Shown here: in pieces, positions 1 to 8,252 of the stretch
Layout of the letters: the number at the start of each line of letters is the position of its first letter
Position numbering within the stretch: the stretch's first letter is position 1
Origin: Helicobacter ganmani
GTDB taxonomy: Bacteria > Campylobacterota > Campylobacteria > Campylobacterales > Helicobacteraceae
Reading direction: 5' to 3'
NCBI RefSeq assembly: GCF_003364315.1
Contig: NZ_NXLS01000007.1
Coordinates: 38,628-102,627 of the forward strand
DNA length: 64,000 nt
Notes under the pieces: generated by a model
Told to the model about the DNA's origin: nothing
Seen by the model: only the letters and a program-made list of their open reading frames with translations
Database searches by the model: none
Position numbers and translations under genes: made by a program

Positions 1-1
1 A

Positions 2-424
2 AGTGATGAGAGACAATATTGTGCGCCCAATGTGGATTTGCCCTTTTGCACCCTAATGCGCACAAAGTTTGGTGCATATCCTGAATATCACACTTCCTTA
101 GATGATTTAAGTCTTGTAAGTGCGCAGAGTTTTGCGGATAGTTTGCAGTATGTATGGAGAATCTTGCGCAGTTTAGAACTCAATGGAATCTACCAAAACA
201 CCATTCTTTGCGAACCACAACTAGGTAAAAGAGGCTTATACCCGACACTTAGCACCAAAGATTCCATTAATCAAATCAAAGATATGCGCAATATTTTAAT
301 GTATTGCGATGGCAAAAAGGACTTGCTAGAAATCGCTGAAATTTGCGACATTGACTTGCTTGTAATGCAAGAATGGGTAGAAAAATTCTTAAACGCAAAA
401 TTACTTATAAGGGTAGAACAATGA
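2..424 (+). CDS. DUF4910/aminopeptidase-like protein, C-terminal part
   Basis: The gene enters from the left edge and only its last 140 or so codons are visible; the frame is open from base 2, so the GTG at 32 is internal. The visible part begins SDERQYCAPNVDLP and continues with a PEYHTSLDDL stretch, which is characteristic of the DUF4910 family (zinc-peptidase-like fold with a C-terminal winged-helix domain). The tail (about the last 70 residues) looks like that winged helix. Members occur in surface-glycan clusters; in C. jejuni the homologue Cj1295 sits in the flagellin-glycan locus and is linked to pseudaminic acid derivatives. The downstream ACP and AAC(3)-like genes match that setting. 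The exact reaction is unknown. Confidence 0.8.
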   Translation, partial: SDERQYCAPNVDLPFCTLMRTKFGAYPEYHTSLDDLSLVSAQSFADSLQYVWRILRSLELNGIYQNTILCEPQLGKRGLYPTLSTKDSINQIKDMRNILMYCDGKKDLLEIAEICDIDLLVMQEWVEKFLNAKLLIRVEQ

Positions 425-495
425 TAGAACAAAAAATTTTAGAGTTTTTGCAAGAGAAAGGAATCGCATTTGATAGCGAAATGCAGAGCAAATAA
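421..495 (+). pseudogene. 24-codon ORF, probable gene remnant
   Basis: A short ORF begins with an ATG that overlaps the stop of the preceding gene (ATGATAG arrangement), reads MIEQKILEFLQEKG and stops at 493-495. The translational coupling suggests it was once a full gene whose body has been lost, but it may also be a real tiny peptide. It ends immediately before a G-rich hairpin. I do not recognise the family. Confidence 0.3.
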
Positions 496-498
496 TTG

Positions 499-540
499 GG
501 GGAGGGGGCAAAAAGCCATAAGATTCTTTGCAACCCCCTA
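499..540 (+). terminator. G-rich imperfect hairpin between glycan genes
   Basis: The stretch contains GGGGGAGGGGGC and, about 20 bases later, CTTTGCAACCCCC. The G5 run can pair with the C5 run, and CAAAAG-type bases pair with CTTTG with small bulges. There is no U-tract, so it is either a weak terminator/attenuator or a transcript processing site between the DUF4910 gene and the formyltransferase gene. The fold was judged by eye only. Confidence 0.3.
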
Positions 541-558
541 TATTGAAAGGGTTGCAGC

Positions 559-1383
559 GTGAGAAAGTCTGTATTTGAGTCCATTTTAATTCTAGGCACA
601 GGCACTCTTGCCTTGAACATCACAAAAATGCTTTTTGGGCTCTTTGGCACAGATTCTCGCCCAAAACTCCTTTGCGCTTCTTATTTGGAATCACCTTTTT
701 CACTCTTTAGCACTTGGTGCAAAACTTCAAAAATCCCTTACATCAACTTCAAGAACAAAATAGCTTTAAGCGAATATTTAAGTGGATTTGAATCCTCTAT
801 GCTCCTGATTAGCGCGCACAATTACTATATTTTCCCCTCCAATCTTTTGCAAAAACCATTTTTAAAAATTATCAATTATCACAACTCTTTGCTTCCCAAT
901 CATCGTGGTTTAAATGCGCAAATGTGGAGTATTTTTGACCAAGACTCTACAAGTGGAATCACTTGGCATCTTGTATCAAGCGGGATTGATTGCGGAGACA
1001 TTATCATTCAAAAATCTATTCCGCTAGATTCTACTTACACTTATTTAAAACTCACGCAAGAGCAACTCCAATTAGCCTTTCTTGCCTTTAGAGAAATTTG
1101 CGATTCTCTTTTGTCTTGGAATCTCCCTTTAAAAACACAAGAAAAAATCGGTGATTTCGTATTGCACAAGGCAAGAGATTTACCAAATAATGGAATCTTG
1201 GATTTACATTGGGATTTTGAGAAAAAAAGTGCATTCTTGCGCAGTATGGATTGCGGCAAAAGCCACCTTTTGCCCAAACCAAAGATAATTTTAGAGGGCA
1301 AAAAATATGTGATTTTAGACTACACCCCAAATCCCAAAAATGCACTTGGATTTGATTTTACTCTAGGAGAAAAAAATGAATGA
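559..1383 (+). CDS. formyltransferase family protein
   Basis: 274 residues. An N-terminal formyltransferase fold is indicated by N106-x-H108 in INYHNSLLPNHRG and D144 in SGIDCGDI, the same Asn-His-Asp triad used by PurN, Fmt and sugar N-formyltransferases with N10-formyl-tetrahydrofolate. The C-terminal third (from about 190) is short compared with Fmt, so this is probably not the housekeeping Met-tRNA enzyme. Start is GTG at 559, set by an in-frame stop at 544-546 and an AAGGG eight bases upstream. It overlaps the ACP gene by 8 bases, so the two are co-translated. In this context a formyl or related one-carbon transfer to an amino sugar or an ACP-bound acyl group is likely, but the substrate is inferred. 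Confidence 0.75.
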   Translation: MRKSVFESILILGTGTLALNITKMLFGLFGTDSRPKLLCASYLESPFSLFSTWCKTSKIPYINFKNKIALSEYLSGFESSMLLISAHNYYIFPSNLLQKPFLKIINYHNSLLPNHRGLNAQMWSIFDQDSTSGITWHLVSSGIDCGDIIIQKSIPLDSTYTYLKLTQEQLQLAFLAFREICDSLLSWNLPLKTQEKIGDFVLHKARDLPNNGILDLHWDFEKKSAFLRSMDCGKSHLLPKPKIILEGKKYVILDYTPNPKNALGFDFTLGEKNE

Positions 1384-1603
1384 TTTAGAAGTAATTTTAC
1401 AAGAAATTGTCGCAGAAATAGACTTAAGCAGTCCAGATTTTATTGGCGATGGATTTTTAGATTCCTTTGCACTAATGTCATTAATTGGGGCTTTGGAACA
1501 ATCTTATCATATATCAATTTTTGATGAGGAAGTGGAAATACAAGATTATAGGAGCTTAGAATCTATCAAGAATCTTTTGAGAAAAAAAGGAGTAAAAATC
1601 TAA
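1376..1603 (+). CDS. acyl carrier protein, glycan-cluster type
   Basis: 75 residues, the usual ACP length. The phosphopantetheine attachment site is visible as GDGFLDSF with Ser30. It is acidic, with predicted helices around the motif, and differs from the fatty-acid AcpP consensus (normally GADSLD). It starts inside the end of the formyltransferase gene and its stop shares a base with the next ATG, so three genes form one tightly coupled unit. In the C. jejuni flagellin locus an ACP (Cj1299) is likewise next to AAC(3)-like genes. The likely role is to carry an acyl or hydroxyacyl group for transfer to a sugar. Confidence 0.85.
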   Translation: MNDLEVILQEIVAEIDLSSPDFIGDGFLDSFALMSLIGALEQSYHISIFDEEVEIQDYRSLESIKNLLRKKGVKI

Positions 1604-2373
1604 TGGATTTTATAAAATTCAAAGACAAAATCTACACAACACAAGATTTAAAAGAGATTTTACAAGAGCTTGAAATCACGCAAGGAGACACTCTTTTGGT
1701 GCATACAGAATCCTTTCGGTTTGGGATTCCATTACTCCCAAAAGCAATTTTTAATCAGACATTGTGTCAGACTTTGATAGAATCTTGCGGTAAAAGGGGC
1801 AATGTTATCCTTCCAACTTTCACTTATAGCTTCTGTCAAAACGAACCTTTTGACCTCCTGCACTCTAAGTCAAAGGTGGGAAATCTCGGGGATTCCTTAT
1901 TGCAACTTGGGGGCAAACGCACCTCTTGTCCTATTTTTTCTTGCGCAGTTTTTGGAGATTTAAAAGAAAAATTGCGCGACTGCAAGGAAGTTTTGGGCAA
2001 AGAGAGTATTTTTGATAAATTATTAACGCAAAACGGCAAAATTTTAACATTTGGTAATCAATATGTCGGCTATACATTCATACACTATTTAGAATCTCTC
2101 GCCAATGTCCCCTATCGTTTTGATAAAACTTTCAGTGGAATTTTCATTGATGAAAAAGGTGAAAAAATGCACAGAAGCGTCATTTATAGAGTGAGACATT
2201 TGGGCAGAAAAAGTGAGCTAGATTACAAAAAAATAGCACATTTTTTACTAGATTTGGAAATCTTAAAAGTCTTAAAATTTGGCGGGGGCGAGATTGGAAT
2301 TATGGAATCCCAAAAAGTCGCGAAGGCGGTTTTGGAAGTTTTAGCAAAAGATTGCGAATATTTTTTGGCTTAA
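1603..2373 (+). CDS. AAC(3) family acyltransferase
   Basis: 256 residues matching the aminoglycoside 3-N-acetyltransferase family along its length: an early DTLLVHTESFRFG segment, a VILPTFTYSFC segment, and a late histidine-bearing NVPYRFDKTFSG region. Genes of this family in surface-glycan loci (Cj1296-Cj1298 in C. jejuni) are not resistance genes but probable acyl transferases for modified sugars. The one-base overlap with the ACP gene supports an ACP-bound donor here. It is the last gene of the cluster; the next gene is convergent with only one base between the stops. Confidence 0.8.
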   Translation: MDFIKFKDKIYTTQDLKEILQELEITQGDTLLVHTESFRFGIPLLPKAIFNQTLCQTLIESCGKRGNVILPTFTYSFCQNEPFDLLHSKSKVGNLGDSLLQLGGKRTSCPIFSCAVFGDLKEKLRDCKEVLGKESIFDKLLTQNGKILTFGNQYVGYTFIHYLESLANVPYRFDKTFSGIFIDEKGEKMHRSVIYRVRHLGRKSELDYKKIAHFLLDLEILKVLKFGGGEIGIMESQKVAKAVLEVLAKDCEYFLA

Positions 2374-2374
2374 A

Positions 2375-2737
2375 CTACTCCCCACCTAAAATACTTCCTT
2401 GTATGCTTCTTTGCAATTCTTGCGCTTTTTTGATTAACTCTTGTTGTTCTTTTTGTGCGTCATTTTCTTGTTTGGATTCTGTGGCTTTGGAATCCCTTTG
2501 TGCAGTTTTTTGAGCTTTTGAAGCGGGTTTAGAATGGATAGAATCCTGCACGCCCATTTTGACAAAAGTATCCTCATAATTCTTACCGCCCTTTTTTATC
2601 CGAATATACACCTGCCCGCTTGCTTGGTCGTATAAATAAGTGTCGTCCATATCGCTAAACATTACCCAAGGTTGCGCATTTAAAATTCCATAACAAAGCA
2701 TTAACACAATCCATAATCTAGCAAAACCTTTCAACAT
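2375..2737 (-). CDS. small secreted protein, unknown function
   Basis: 120 residues from the ATG at 2737, chosen over an upstream GTG (2761) because AAGGGG lies five to six bases before it. The first 20 residues form a signal peptide (MLKGFARLWIVLMLCYG then LNAQ). A PWVMFSDMDDTYLYDQASG segment follows and then a DUF-like YIRIKKGG stretch. From residue 60 onward the chain is Lys/Gln/Ser-rich and probably disordered or coiled-coil. I do not recognise the family. It is divergent from metN with about 90 bases between the starts. Confidence 0.65.
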   Translation of the reverse strand: MLKGFARLWIVLMLCYGILNAQPWVMFSDMDDTYLYDQASGQVYIRIKKGGKNYEDTFVKMGVQDSIHSKPASKAQKTAQRDSKATESKQENDAQKEQQELIKKAQELQRSIQGSILGGE

Positions 2738-2828
2738 AAAACCCCTTTTAGCTTTTTTCACTATAATTTCGCAATTTTATCAGATTTTACAAGCAAATAA
2801 CGAAATGGCAAAACAATTAAGGAGCAAA

Positions 2829-3815
2829 ATGGATTTAATCAAAGTGCAGAATCTTTCCAAAAGTTATGGTAATTTAGAGGTATTAAAAAACATTAATTTA
2901 AGGATTAAAAAGGGTTCAATCTTCGGGCTCGTCGGACATAGCGGAGCAGGAAAAAGCACTTTGCTCCGCACCTTTAATGGATTAGAATCCATTAATTCTG
3001 GCAAAATAGAAATTGATAACTTGGATATTTCTAAACTCACAACCAAAGAATTGCGTGCATTTAGACAAAAAGTTGGAATGATTTTTCAGCACTTCTCCTT
3101 GCTTAGTCGCAAAAATGTTTATGAGAATGTCCTCTTGCCTTTACAATGCGCAAAAGCTACAATCAACGAGGCAAAGATTAAGAATCTCTTAGAATTGGTT
3201 GGTTTGCAAGATAAGGCAAAATCCTATCCAAACGAGCTTAGCGGAGGACAAAAGCAACGCGTTGCGATTGCAAGGGCATTAGTGATGAATCCTATGTTGC
3301 TTCTAAGCGATGAAGCTACAAGCGCACTAGACCCAAGTATCACGGGTGCTATTTTAGACTTACTTGCGCAAATCAATCAAGAACTAGGCGTAACGATTGT
3401 GCTTGTAACGCACGAAATGGAAGTCGTCAAACGACTTTGTAGTGAGGCTGCCTTTATGGAAGCCGGAGTGGTGCTAAAAAGTGGAAAAATTGAGGATTTA
3501 TTCCTTTCGCCTGACTCAAAAATGCGTGAATTTTTGGGAGAAAATGAGATTCTACCCGATGAGGGGTTAAACATTCGCATTTATTTTCCTAAAAACTTGG
3601 CACAAAATCCAATTATCACACAAATGGCGCGAGAATTACAAATGAACTTTAATATCGTATGGGGCAATTTAGAATCCTTTAATGGAATCGCACTAGGAAT
3701 TTTGGTGATTAATATTGATAAAAATGCCAAAGAAAAAGTCTGCAATTATCTGAATGCACGAGGCGCGCAATGGGAAATCATAGAATCCAATCCACAAGGA
3801 GAACCAAATGGATAG
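2829..3815 (+). CDS. metN: methionine ABC transporter, ATP-binding protein
   Basis: 328 residues from ATG 2829, preceded by TTAAGGAGC. ABC ATPase motifs are clear: Walker A GHSGAGKST (about 38-46), signature LSGGQKQR (about 140), Walker B LLLSDEAT and the H-loop VTHE. The last 80 or so residues form a NIL domain, the methionine-sensing regulatory domain of MetN. It powers uptake of methionine together with MetI and MetQ, which follow directly; the stop overlaps the metI start by 8 bases. Length is normal for the family. Confidence 0.95.
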   Translation: MDLIKVQNLSKSYGNLEVLKNINLRIKKGSIFGLVGHSGAGKSTLLRTFNGLESINSGKIEIDNLDISKLTTKELRAFRQKVGMIFQHFSLLSRKNVYENVLLPLQCAKATINEAKIKNLLELVGLQDKAKSYPNELSGGQKQRVAIARALVMNPMLLLSDEATSALDPSITGAILDLLAQINQELGVTIVLVTHEMEVVKRLCSEAAFMEAGVVLKSGKIEDLFLSPDSKMREFLGENEILPDEGLNIRIYFPKNLAQNPIITQMARELQMNFNIVWGNLESFNGIALGILVINIDKNAKEKVCNYLNARGAQWEIIESNPQGEPNG

Positions 3816-4458
3816 CAAAACCATTTCTTTGCTTTTAGAAGCGACTTTAGACACGCTTTATATGAGCATACTCGCAACAAGCATTGCAACACTTTTGGCG
3901 ATTGTGCCTAGCATTTTGCTTACCCTTTGCGCCCCTAATGGTTTAAGCCCTAATGCGTTTATTTTCCGCACACTTGATAGCATTACAAATACCTTGCGTT
4001 CCTTTCCTTTTCTTATTTTAATGGTTGTCTTATTTCCCTTAACACAATTTATCGTAGGCAAAAGCATCGGTGCGAGCGCAGCAATCGTGCCACTTAGCAT
4101 TGGTGCAGCACCCTTTATCGTGCGTATCATAGAAAATGCACTCAAAGAAGTGGATAAAGGAGTGATTGAAGCTGCTCTTAGCTTTGGCGCAAGTAATTTA
4201 CAAATTATCTTTCGGATTATGTTTGTAGAAGCCTTGCCAAGCATTGTCTCTGGAATCACACTTGCTCTTATCCTAGTTGTTGGATTTAGCGCGATGGCTG
4301 GAGCTGTGGGTGGAGGTGGATTAGGCGATATTGCAATTAAATATGGATATTATAGATTCCAAAGCGATATTATGTTATACACTGTTTTGATTTTAATTTT
4401 TCTAGTGCAGATAATTCAAAGTTTTGGGGATTTTCTGTATAAAAAATTAAAACATTAA
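3808..4458 (+). CDS. metI: methionine ABC transporter, permease
   Basis: 216 residues with five or more hydrophobic segments. The EAA-type coupling loop is seen as DKGVIEAALSFGASNLQIIFRI (the stretch is given here only to its start and end positions, about 111-132). The length and the GAVGGGGLGDIAIKYGYYRF segment near 165-185 are typical of MetI. It starts inside the end of metN and is followed 19 bases later by metQ, making a metNIQ operon. Confidence 0.95.
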   Translation: MDSKTISLLLEATLDTLYMSILATSIATLLAIVPSILLTLCAPNGLSPNAFIFRTLDSITNTLRSFPFLILMVVLFPLTQFIVGKSIGASAAIVPLSIGAAPFIVRIIENALKEVDKGVIEAALSFGASNLQIIFRIMFVEALPSIVSGITLALILVVGFSAMAGAVGGGGLGDIAIKYGYYRFQSDIMLYTVLILIFLVQIIQSFGDFLYKKLKH

Positions 4459-4477
4459 ATTTTTACAAAGGACAACA

Positions 4478-5317
4478 ATGCTTAAAAAAGTAATTTTCAA
4501 CAAACTAACACTCGGCACAATAGCTCTTGCAGTGATTTTTAGTGGCTGCGATTCCAAAGTAGAATCACAAAACAATGCACAGAAAACAGAAAAGACGGAA
4601 ATGGAAAAACTAATTGTCGGCGCAACTCCCGAACCACACGCAGTAATGCTAGAAAAAGTCAAGGAAACTTTGGCAAAAGAGGGAATTACTTTAGAAATCA
4701 AAGAATTTACCGATTATGTAACACCAAACAAATCTTTAGACGATGGCTCATTAAACGCAAACTTTTTCCAACATAAGCCTTATTTGGATTCTTTTAACAA
4801 AGAACACAAAACAAATCTCGTCAGTGTCGCGGGAATCCATCTAGAGCCAATGGGTGTTTATTCTAAAAAAATCAAAAACTTGGACGAGCTAAAAGAAGGC
4901 GATATGATTTCCTTGCCAAACGATCCAAGCAATGGAGCGCGTGCGCTTAGAATATTGGAAGCAAATGGACTTATCAAACTTCAAGAGAACGTAGAACTTC
5001 CAAGCGTGCAAAACATAATAGAAAATCCTAAAAACTTGAAATTTAAAGAAATGGACGCACCACAACTTGCGCGCGCACTTGGAGATGTCAGCGCATCAGT
5101 CATTAATACCAACTTCGCTTTACTTGCTGGATTAAACCCGCTTAATGATGCAATTGCACTTGAGAGCAAAGATTCACCTTATGTGAATATTATAGTAGTA
5201 AAAGGCGGCAATGAAAAAGACGCACGCATACAAAAGCTTATCCATTCTCTCCAAAGCGAAGAGATGAGACAATTTATCCTAGACCAATACAAAGGCGCAA
5301 TTCTTCCTAGTTTCTAG
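4478..5317 (+). CDS. metQ: methionine-binding lipoprotein
   Basis: 279 residues. The N-terminus has a lipoprotein signal: hydrophobic stretch then a lipobox ending FSGC, so Cys23 or so is lipid-anchored. The mature protein follows the NlpA/MetQ family: KLIVGATPEPHAVML, ITLEIKEFTDYVTPN, DGSLNANFFQHKPYLD and a final EEMRQFI. It is the substrate-binding component of the MetNI transporter and is exposed to the periplasm. RBS AAAGGAC is present upstream of the ATG. Confidence 0.95.
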   Translation: MLKKVIFNKLTLGTIALAVIFSGCDSKVESQNNAQKTEKTEMEKLIVGATPEPHAVMLEKVKETLAKEGITLEIKEFTDYVTPNKSLDDGSLNANFFQHKPYLDSFNKEHKTNLVSVAGIHLEPMGVYSKKIKNLDELKEGDMISLPNDPSNGARALRILEANGLIKLQENVELPSVQNIIENPKNLKFKEMDAPQLARALGDVSASVINTNFALLAGLNPLNDAIALESKDSPYVNIIVVKGGNEKDARIQKLIHSLQSEEMRQFILDQYKGAILPSF

Positions 5318-5355
5318 TTTTTCTTGCAATAATTATAAGGCTTTGATAAAACTCA

Positions 5356-5396
5356 CGATAATCTAAATAAAGAGATTCTCTCTTTATGGATTATCG
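5356..5396. terminator. long two-part hairpin between convergent genes
   Basis: An outer stem CGATAATC/GATTATCG (8 bp) encloses an inner stem ATAAAGAGA/TCTCTTTAT (9 bp) with a TTC loop; the two stems are separated by TAA on one side and G on the other. It lies between metQ and the convergent PepSY-like gene and could terminate or protect both transcripts, although no T-run follows. Confidence 0.5.
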
Positions 5397-5473
5397 CAAT
5401 TCCTTATGGAATCTTGAAATAGAGGAAATTAAAGGGATTTTAATTCCTCGCAAGGACGCAAGGAAAGCACAGC

Positions 5474-5899
5474 CTAATATTTTTCGCTTAGCACTTTCCC
5501 TTCTTTATCCATAATTAATTCTTTATGGTTATCTAATTTGACTTCATAGCCATTGTAGCTTTTAGAAATTTCCATAATTTTTGCAGTGGCATATTTTGCT
5601 TTAATACCATTAAGCACACCTTGAGGAATAAAGCCTGTATTACTAATGGGGGCATAAGATTTAACTTCTCTCCAATCTCCGTCTTTTGCAAACTCTACTT
5701 TAGAATCATTGAGAAATTTCACTTGGTAATCATTAAAGCTTTTTTCTACTAAGCCCACTTTTTCATTCGCAAAATAAGTTTGAATGAATTTTTGTGAATT
5801 TTGTGGTAACTCATTTTGTTGAATCACTACATCAGCAGCCAAAAGAGCATTTGCCCCAACCAACACACTAAAAGCACACGCTAAACCAAACTTTTTCAT
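5474..5899 (-). CDS. periplasmic PepSY-like protein
   Basis: 141 residues with a signal peptide (MKKFGLACAFSVLVG, cut after about ALLAA, residue 22). The mature part holds two similar repeats of about 60 residues: one with LPQNSQKFIQTYF...SFNDYQVKFLNDSKVEF and one with LNGIKAKY...SYNGYEVKLDNHKEL. This is the PepSY-like/BLIP-like fold (DUF2874 type) common in Helicobacter and Campylobacter. The function is unknown; such proteins are suggested to bind or inhibit periplasmic partners. RBS AAAGGAG is well placed. Confidence 0.75.
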   Translation of the reverse strand: MKKFGLACAFSVLVGANALLAADVVIQQNELPQNSQKFIQTYFANEKVGLVEKSFNDYQVKFLNDSKVEFAKDGDWREVKSYAPISNTGFIPQGVLNGIKAKYATAKIMEISKSYNGYEVKLDNHKELIMDKEGKVLSEKY

Positions 5900-5999
5900 A
5901 AATAACTCCTTTAAATAAAATTGTAAGTCAAATTATAAAAGGGGTTTATGAAGTTTTTTTTAATAGTTTGTCAATTTTTTGTCAAGATTTGAGAGTTTT

Positions 6000-6260
6000 T
6001 TATTTATGGTTTTTAGGGCATTCTATCTCCGACTTTATTGCATTTTTATTTTGAATGAGCTGTTCTAATTCGCAGCAATTTTCTTTTAAACTATCAATCA
6101 TACTTTCAGCCTTTAAGCCAATCATCAAAAGCTCACAGACTTTTGGGCGATCTTTTTTCCATTTTCTCAAAGTCTTCACATTAATACCCAGTCTTCCTGC
6201 GAGATCGCGTTGTGTCATTTTAAAATCTCTTAAATTTTGCAAAAATCTAGTGTTTTTCAC
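6000..6260 (-). CDS. small helix-turn-helix protein
   Basis: About 86 residues from a GTG at 6260; an ATG at 6218 (MTQRDLAGRLGINV) is an alternative start, and the frame stays open upstream into priA. The recognisable part is MTQRDLAGRLGINVKTLRKW, a compact HTH of the XRE/transposase type. The C-terminal half is helical (SMIDSLKENCCELEQLIQNK) and could dimerise. Neither start has a strong ribosome binding site. It is a probable DNA-binding regulator, or a remnant of one. Confidence 0.5.
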   Translation of the reverse strand: MKNTRFLQNLRDFKMTQRDLAGRLGINVKTLRKWKKDRPKVCELLMIGLKAESMIDSLKENCCELEQLIQNKNAIKSEIECPKNHK

Positions 6261-6350
6261 TTTAAAACGCAACAAGGTAAATTTAGAACTTTTTAATAAT
6301 AAAAAAGGTAAAAATAGGATTAATACTTTATTGAGGTGCAAAGTTTTCTC

Positions 6351-6377
6351 GTCATTGCGAACGAAGCGAAGCAATCT
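6351..6377. repeat. dispersed intergenic repeat, GCGAAGC-core form
   Basis: The copy begins GTCATTGCGAACG and ends GCAATCT, with a short GAAGCGAA centre. It lies at the 3' end of priA, touching the last base of its stop codon. See the finding on the repeat family. Confidence 0.6.
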
Positions 6378-8251
6378 CAAGCAAATTCTATCGGGTCTAT
6401 ATCCATTTCGCAAGCAATCGTATGCAAGGGCTGAAGTGCCAAATGCAAATCCCGCACCTTTGCACTGCGCAAGAAAATGACATAACGCCATTTATTTGCA
6501 ATGCGTGGAATCGGGGCAATTCCACTTCCCACAATCTCTACTTTTAGGGATTCTATGCGAATTCTATCCTGCAAAAGCACAAGGGCTTGCTGCATAAGCT
6601 GTTGCGATTTTTCTTGATTTTTTTGGCTAAAATGCACCAAGGCAAGCCGCGCAAAAGGTGGATACAAAGATGTGCGCATCGTCAGCTCCTCTTCTAAAAA
6701 CCTTTCATAATCTCCCAAAAAACTTTCAAAAAAGTCTTGATGTAAGGTTTGCACTAACACCTTGCCATTTTCTTTGCGCCCACTTCTACCCGAGAGTTGA
6801 AACATCAAGGACAATGCTTTTTCCCGCGCCCTATAATCACCGCTACACAAAAGATAATCTAATCCTAAAATCACGCTTAAATTCACATTATGATAATCGT
6901 GTCCTTTGGAGAGCATTTGAGTGCCGACCAAAATATCAATTTGATGTTGATTAAAAGCCTCCAAAGTTTGCTTGAGCTTACGTTGTGTTGTAATAGAATC
7001 TCGGTCAAAGCACGCAATATTAGCCTTTGGTAAGATTTTTGATAAATGTTCAGAAAATTCTTGTGTTCCCATACGCAAGCTTTGCAACTCCCCGCCACAT
7101 TTAGGACAAGATTTTGGGACTACTTGTGCGAAATGGCAGTAATGACACTTTAAACTAGAATCCCTTTTGTGCAAACTTAAAGACACACTACAATTAGGGC
7201 ATTCTATACTTTCGCCGCATTGCCCACAAAGCAAATGTTTGAAGTTCGCACGCGTAGGCAAAAAAACGATTGCTTGCTTAGAATCTCTAAAATTCCGCTC
7301 CAATGCGCTAAAAATGCTAGAATCCAACACATCATAACTAGCACAAAAAGTAAAATGATTTTGCGTTTGGAAATGCGTGCCTTTGAGGCGAAAAACCGCA
7401 TTTTGTGTTTTGGCGCGCGAATAAGTGGTTGCAAGAGGTGTTGCACTACCTAGCACGATTTTAATCTTTGCCATTTTAGCGAGATACAAAGCCACATCAC
7501 GTGCGTGATAACGTGGAGCGGAGTTGGACTTATACGCGTCATCGTGTTCCTCATCTATAAGGATTAAATCTAAGTTTGCTAGAGGCAAAAAGAGTGCCGA
7601 ACGCGCACCCGCTAAGATTCTTACTCTGCCCTCTTTTAAATCTCGCAAAATTTGTTTTTTGGCTTTGCTTGTGATTTTAGAATGCCAAAATGCAAGACAT
7701 TCACCAAAAACCGCTTTTAAACGTTTCTCCATTTGAGGAGTAAGTGAAATTTCTGGCATTAAGAAAAGAGCATTTTTGCCTCTATGCAGAGATTGATTCA
7801 ACAAATGAATATAAATTTCTGTTTTGCCACTTCCTGTATCGCCAAAAAGTAAAGAATTTTGATGCTTGTTGATAAACTCTAAGGCTTGTTGCTGTTTAGC
7901 ACTCAAAGGATTCAGTGCGAAACTTAAACTTGGAAAATCCTTGATAGAATCTTTGGCAAAGGGAATAAAAAGACCAAAACTAAGAGCATAAGAAGTGCAA
8001 TAGTAGCGTGCGATAAATTCTGCCACTTGACATTGCAGGGGCGAGAATTGGAATCCTAAAGGCAAGGCTTCCTTGCAAGCAAATTCTGGTTTGGCGCATT
8101 CTTTTAGCACCACACCTTGCACTTGCTTATCTTTTAATGGAATTTCTACTAACAATCCACTCTCTAGGGATTCTGCACTTGCATAAGTGAGGATTGGAGA
8201 ATTTCGCTTCAAAGTCGCAATATGATAGTAAAAGGGAGGTAAATTGTGCAA
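6377..8251 (-). CDS. priA: primosomal protein N' (replication restart helicase)
   Basis: 624 residues, short next to E. coli PriA (732) but normal for Helicobacter. Visible in order: an N-terminal DNA-binding domain, Walker A GDTGSGKTEIY (about 140), Walker B/DEEH box LILIDEEHDDAYKSN, motif III GSATP, then the zinc region CGQCGESIECPNCS / CHYCHF / CPKCGG with all eight cysteines, and helicase motifs GTQMLSKGHDY and QLSGRSGR. It reloads the replisome at collapsed forks. Its TGA stop is formed at the edge of a dispersed repeat, so the last residues (EFA) may be altered from the ancestral end. Confidence 0.95.
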   Translation of the reverse strand: MHNLPPFYYHIATLKRNSPILTYASAESLESGLLVEIPLKDKQVQGVVLKECAKPEFACKEALPLGFQFSPLQCQVAEFIARYYCTSYALSFGLFIPFAKDSIKDFPSLSFALNPLSAKQQQALEFINKHQNSLLFGDTGSGKTEIYIHLLNQSLHRGKNALFLMPEISLTPQMEKRLKAVFGECLAFWHSKITSKAKKQILRDLKEGRVRILAGARSALFLPLANLDLILIDEEHDDAYKSNSAPRYHARDVALYLAKMAKIKIVLGSATPLATTYSRAKTQNAVFRLKGTHFQTQNHFTFCASYDVLDSSIFSALERNFRDSKQAIVFLPTRANFKHLLCGQCGESIECPNCSVSLSLHKRDSSLKCHYCHFAQVVPKSCPKCGGELQSLRMGTQEFSEHLSKILPKANIACFDRDSITTQRKLKQTLEAFNQHQIDILVGTQMLSKGHDYHNVNLSVILGLDYLLCSGDYRAREKALSLMFQLSGRSGRKENGKVLVQTLHQDFFESFLGDYERFLEEELTMRTSLYPPFARLALVHFSQKNQEKSQQLMQQALVLLQDRIRIESLKVEIVGSGIAPIPRIANKWRYVIFLRSAKVRDLHLALQPLHTIACEMDIDPIEFA

Positions 8252-8252
8252 A

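Noticed and set aside
499..510. GGGGGAGGGGG as an active phase-variation tract
   Set aside because: The run is interrupted by A, each G5 is below the usual switching length, and it is outside any long reading frame.
3858..4259. 133-codon ORF antisense to metI
   Set aside because: Fully contained in a well-supported gene; no start signal and no motif.
6055..6480. 141-codon plus-strand ORF opposite the HTH gene and the priA end
   Set aside because: Overlaps the HTH gene and the priA 3' end on the other strand; contains the repeat and shows no motif.
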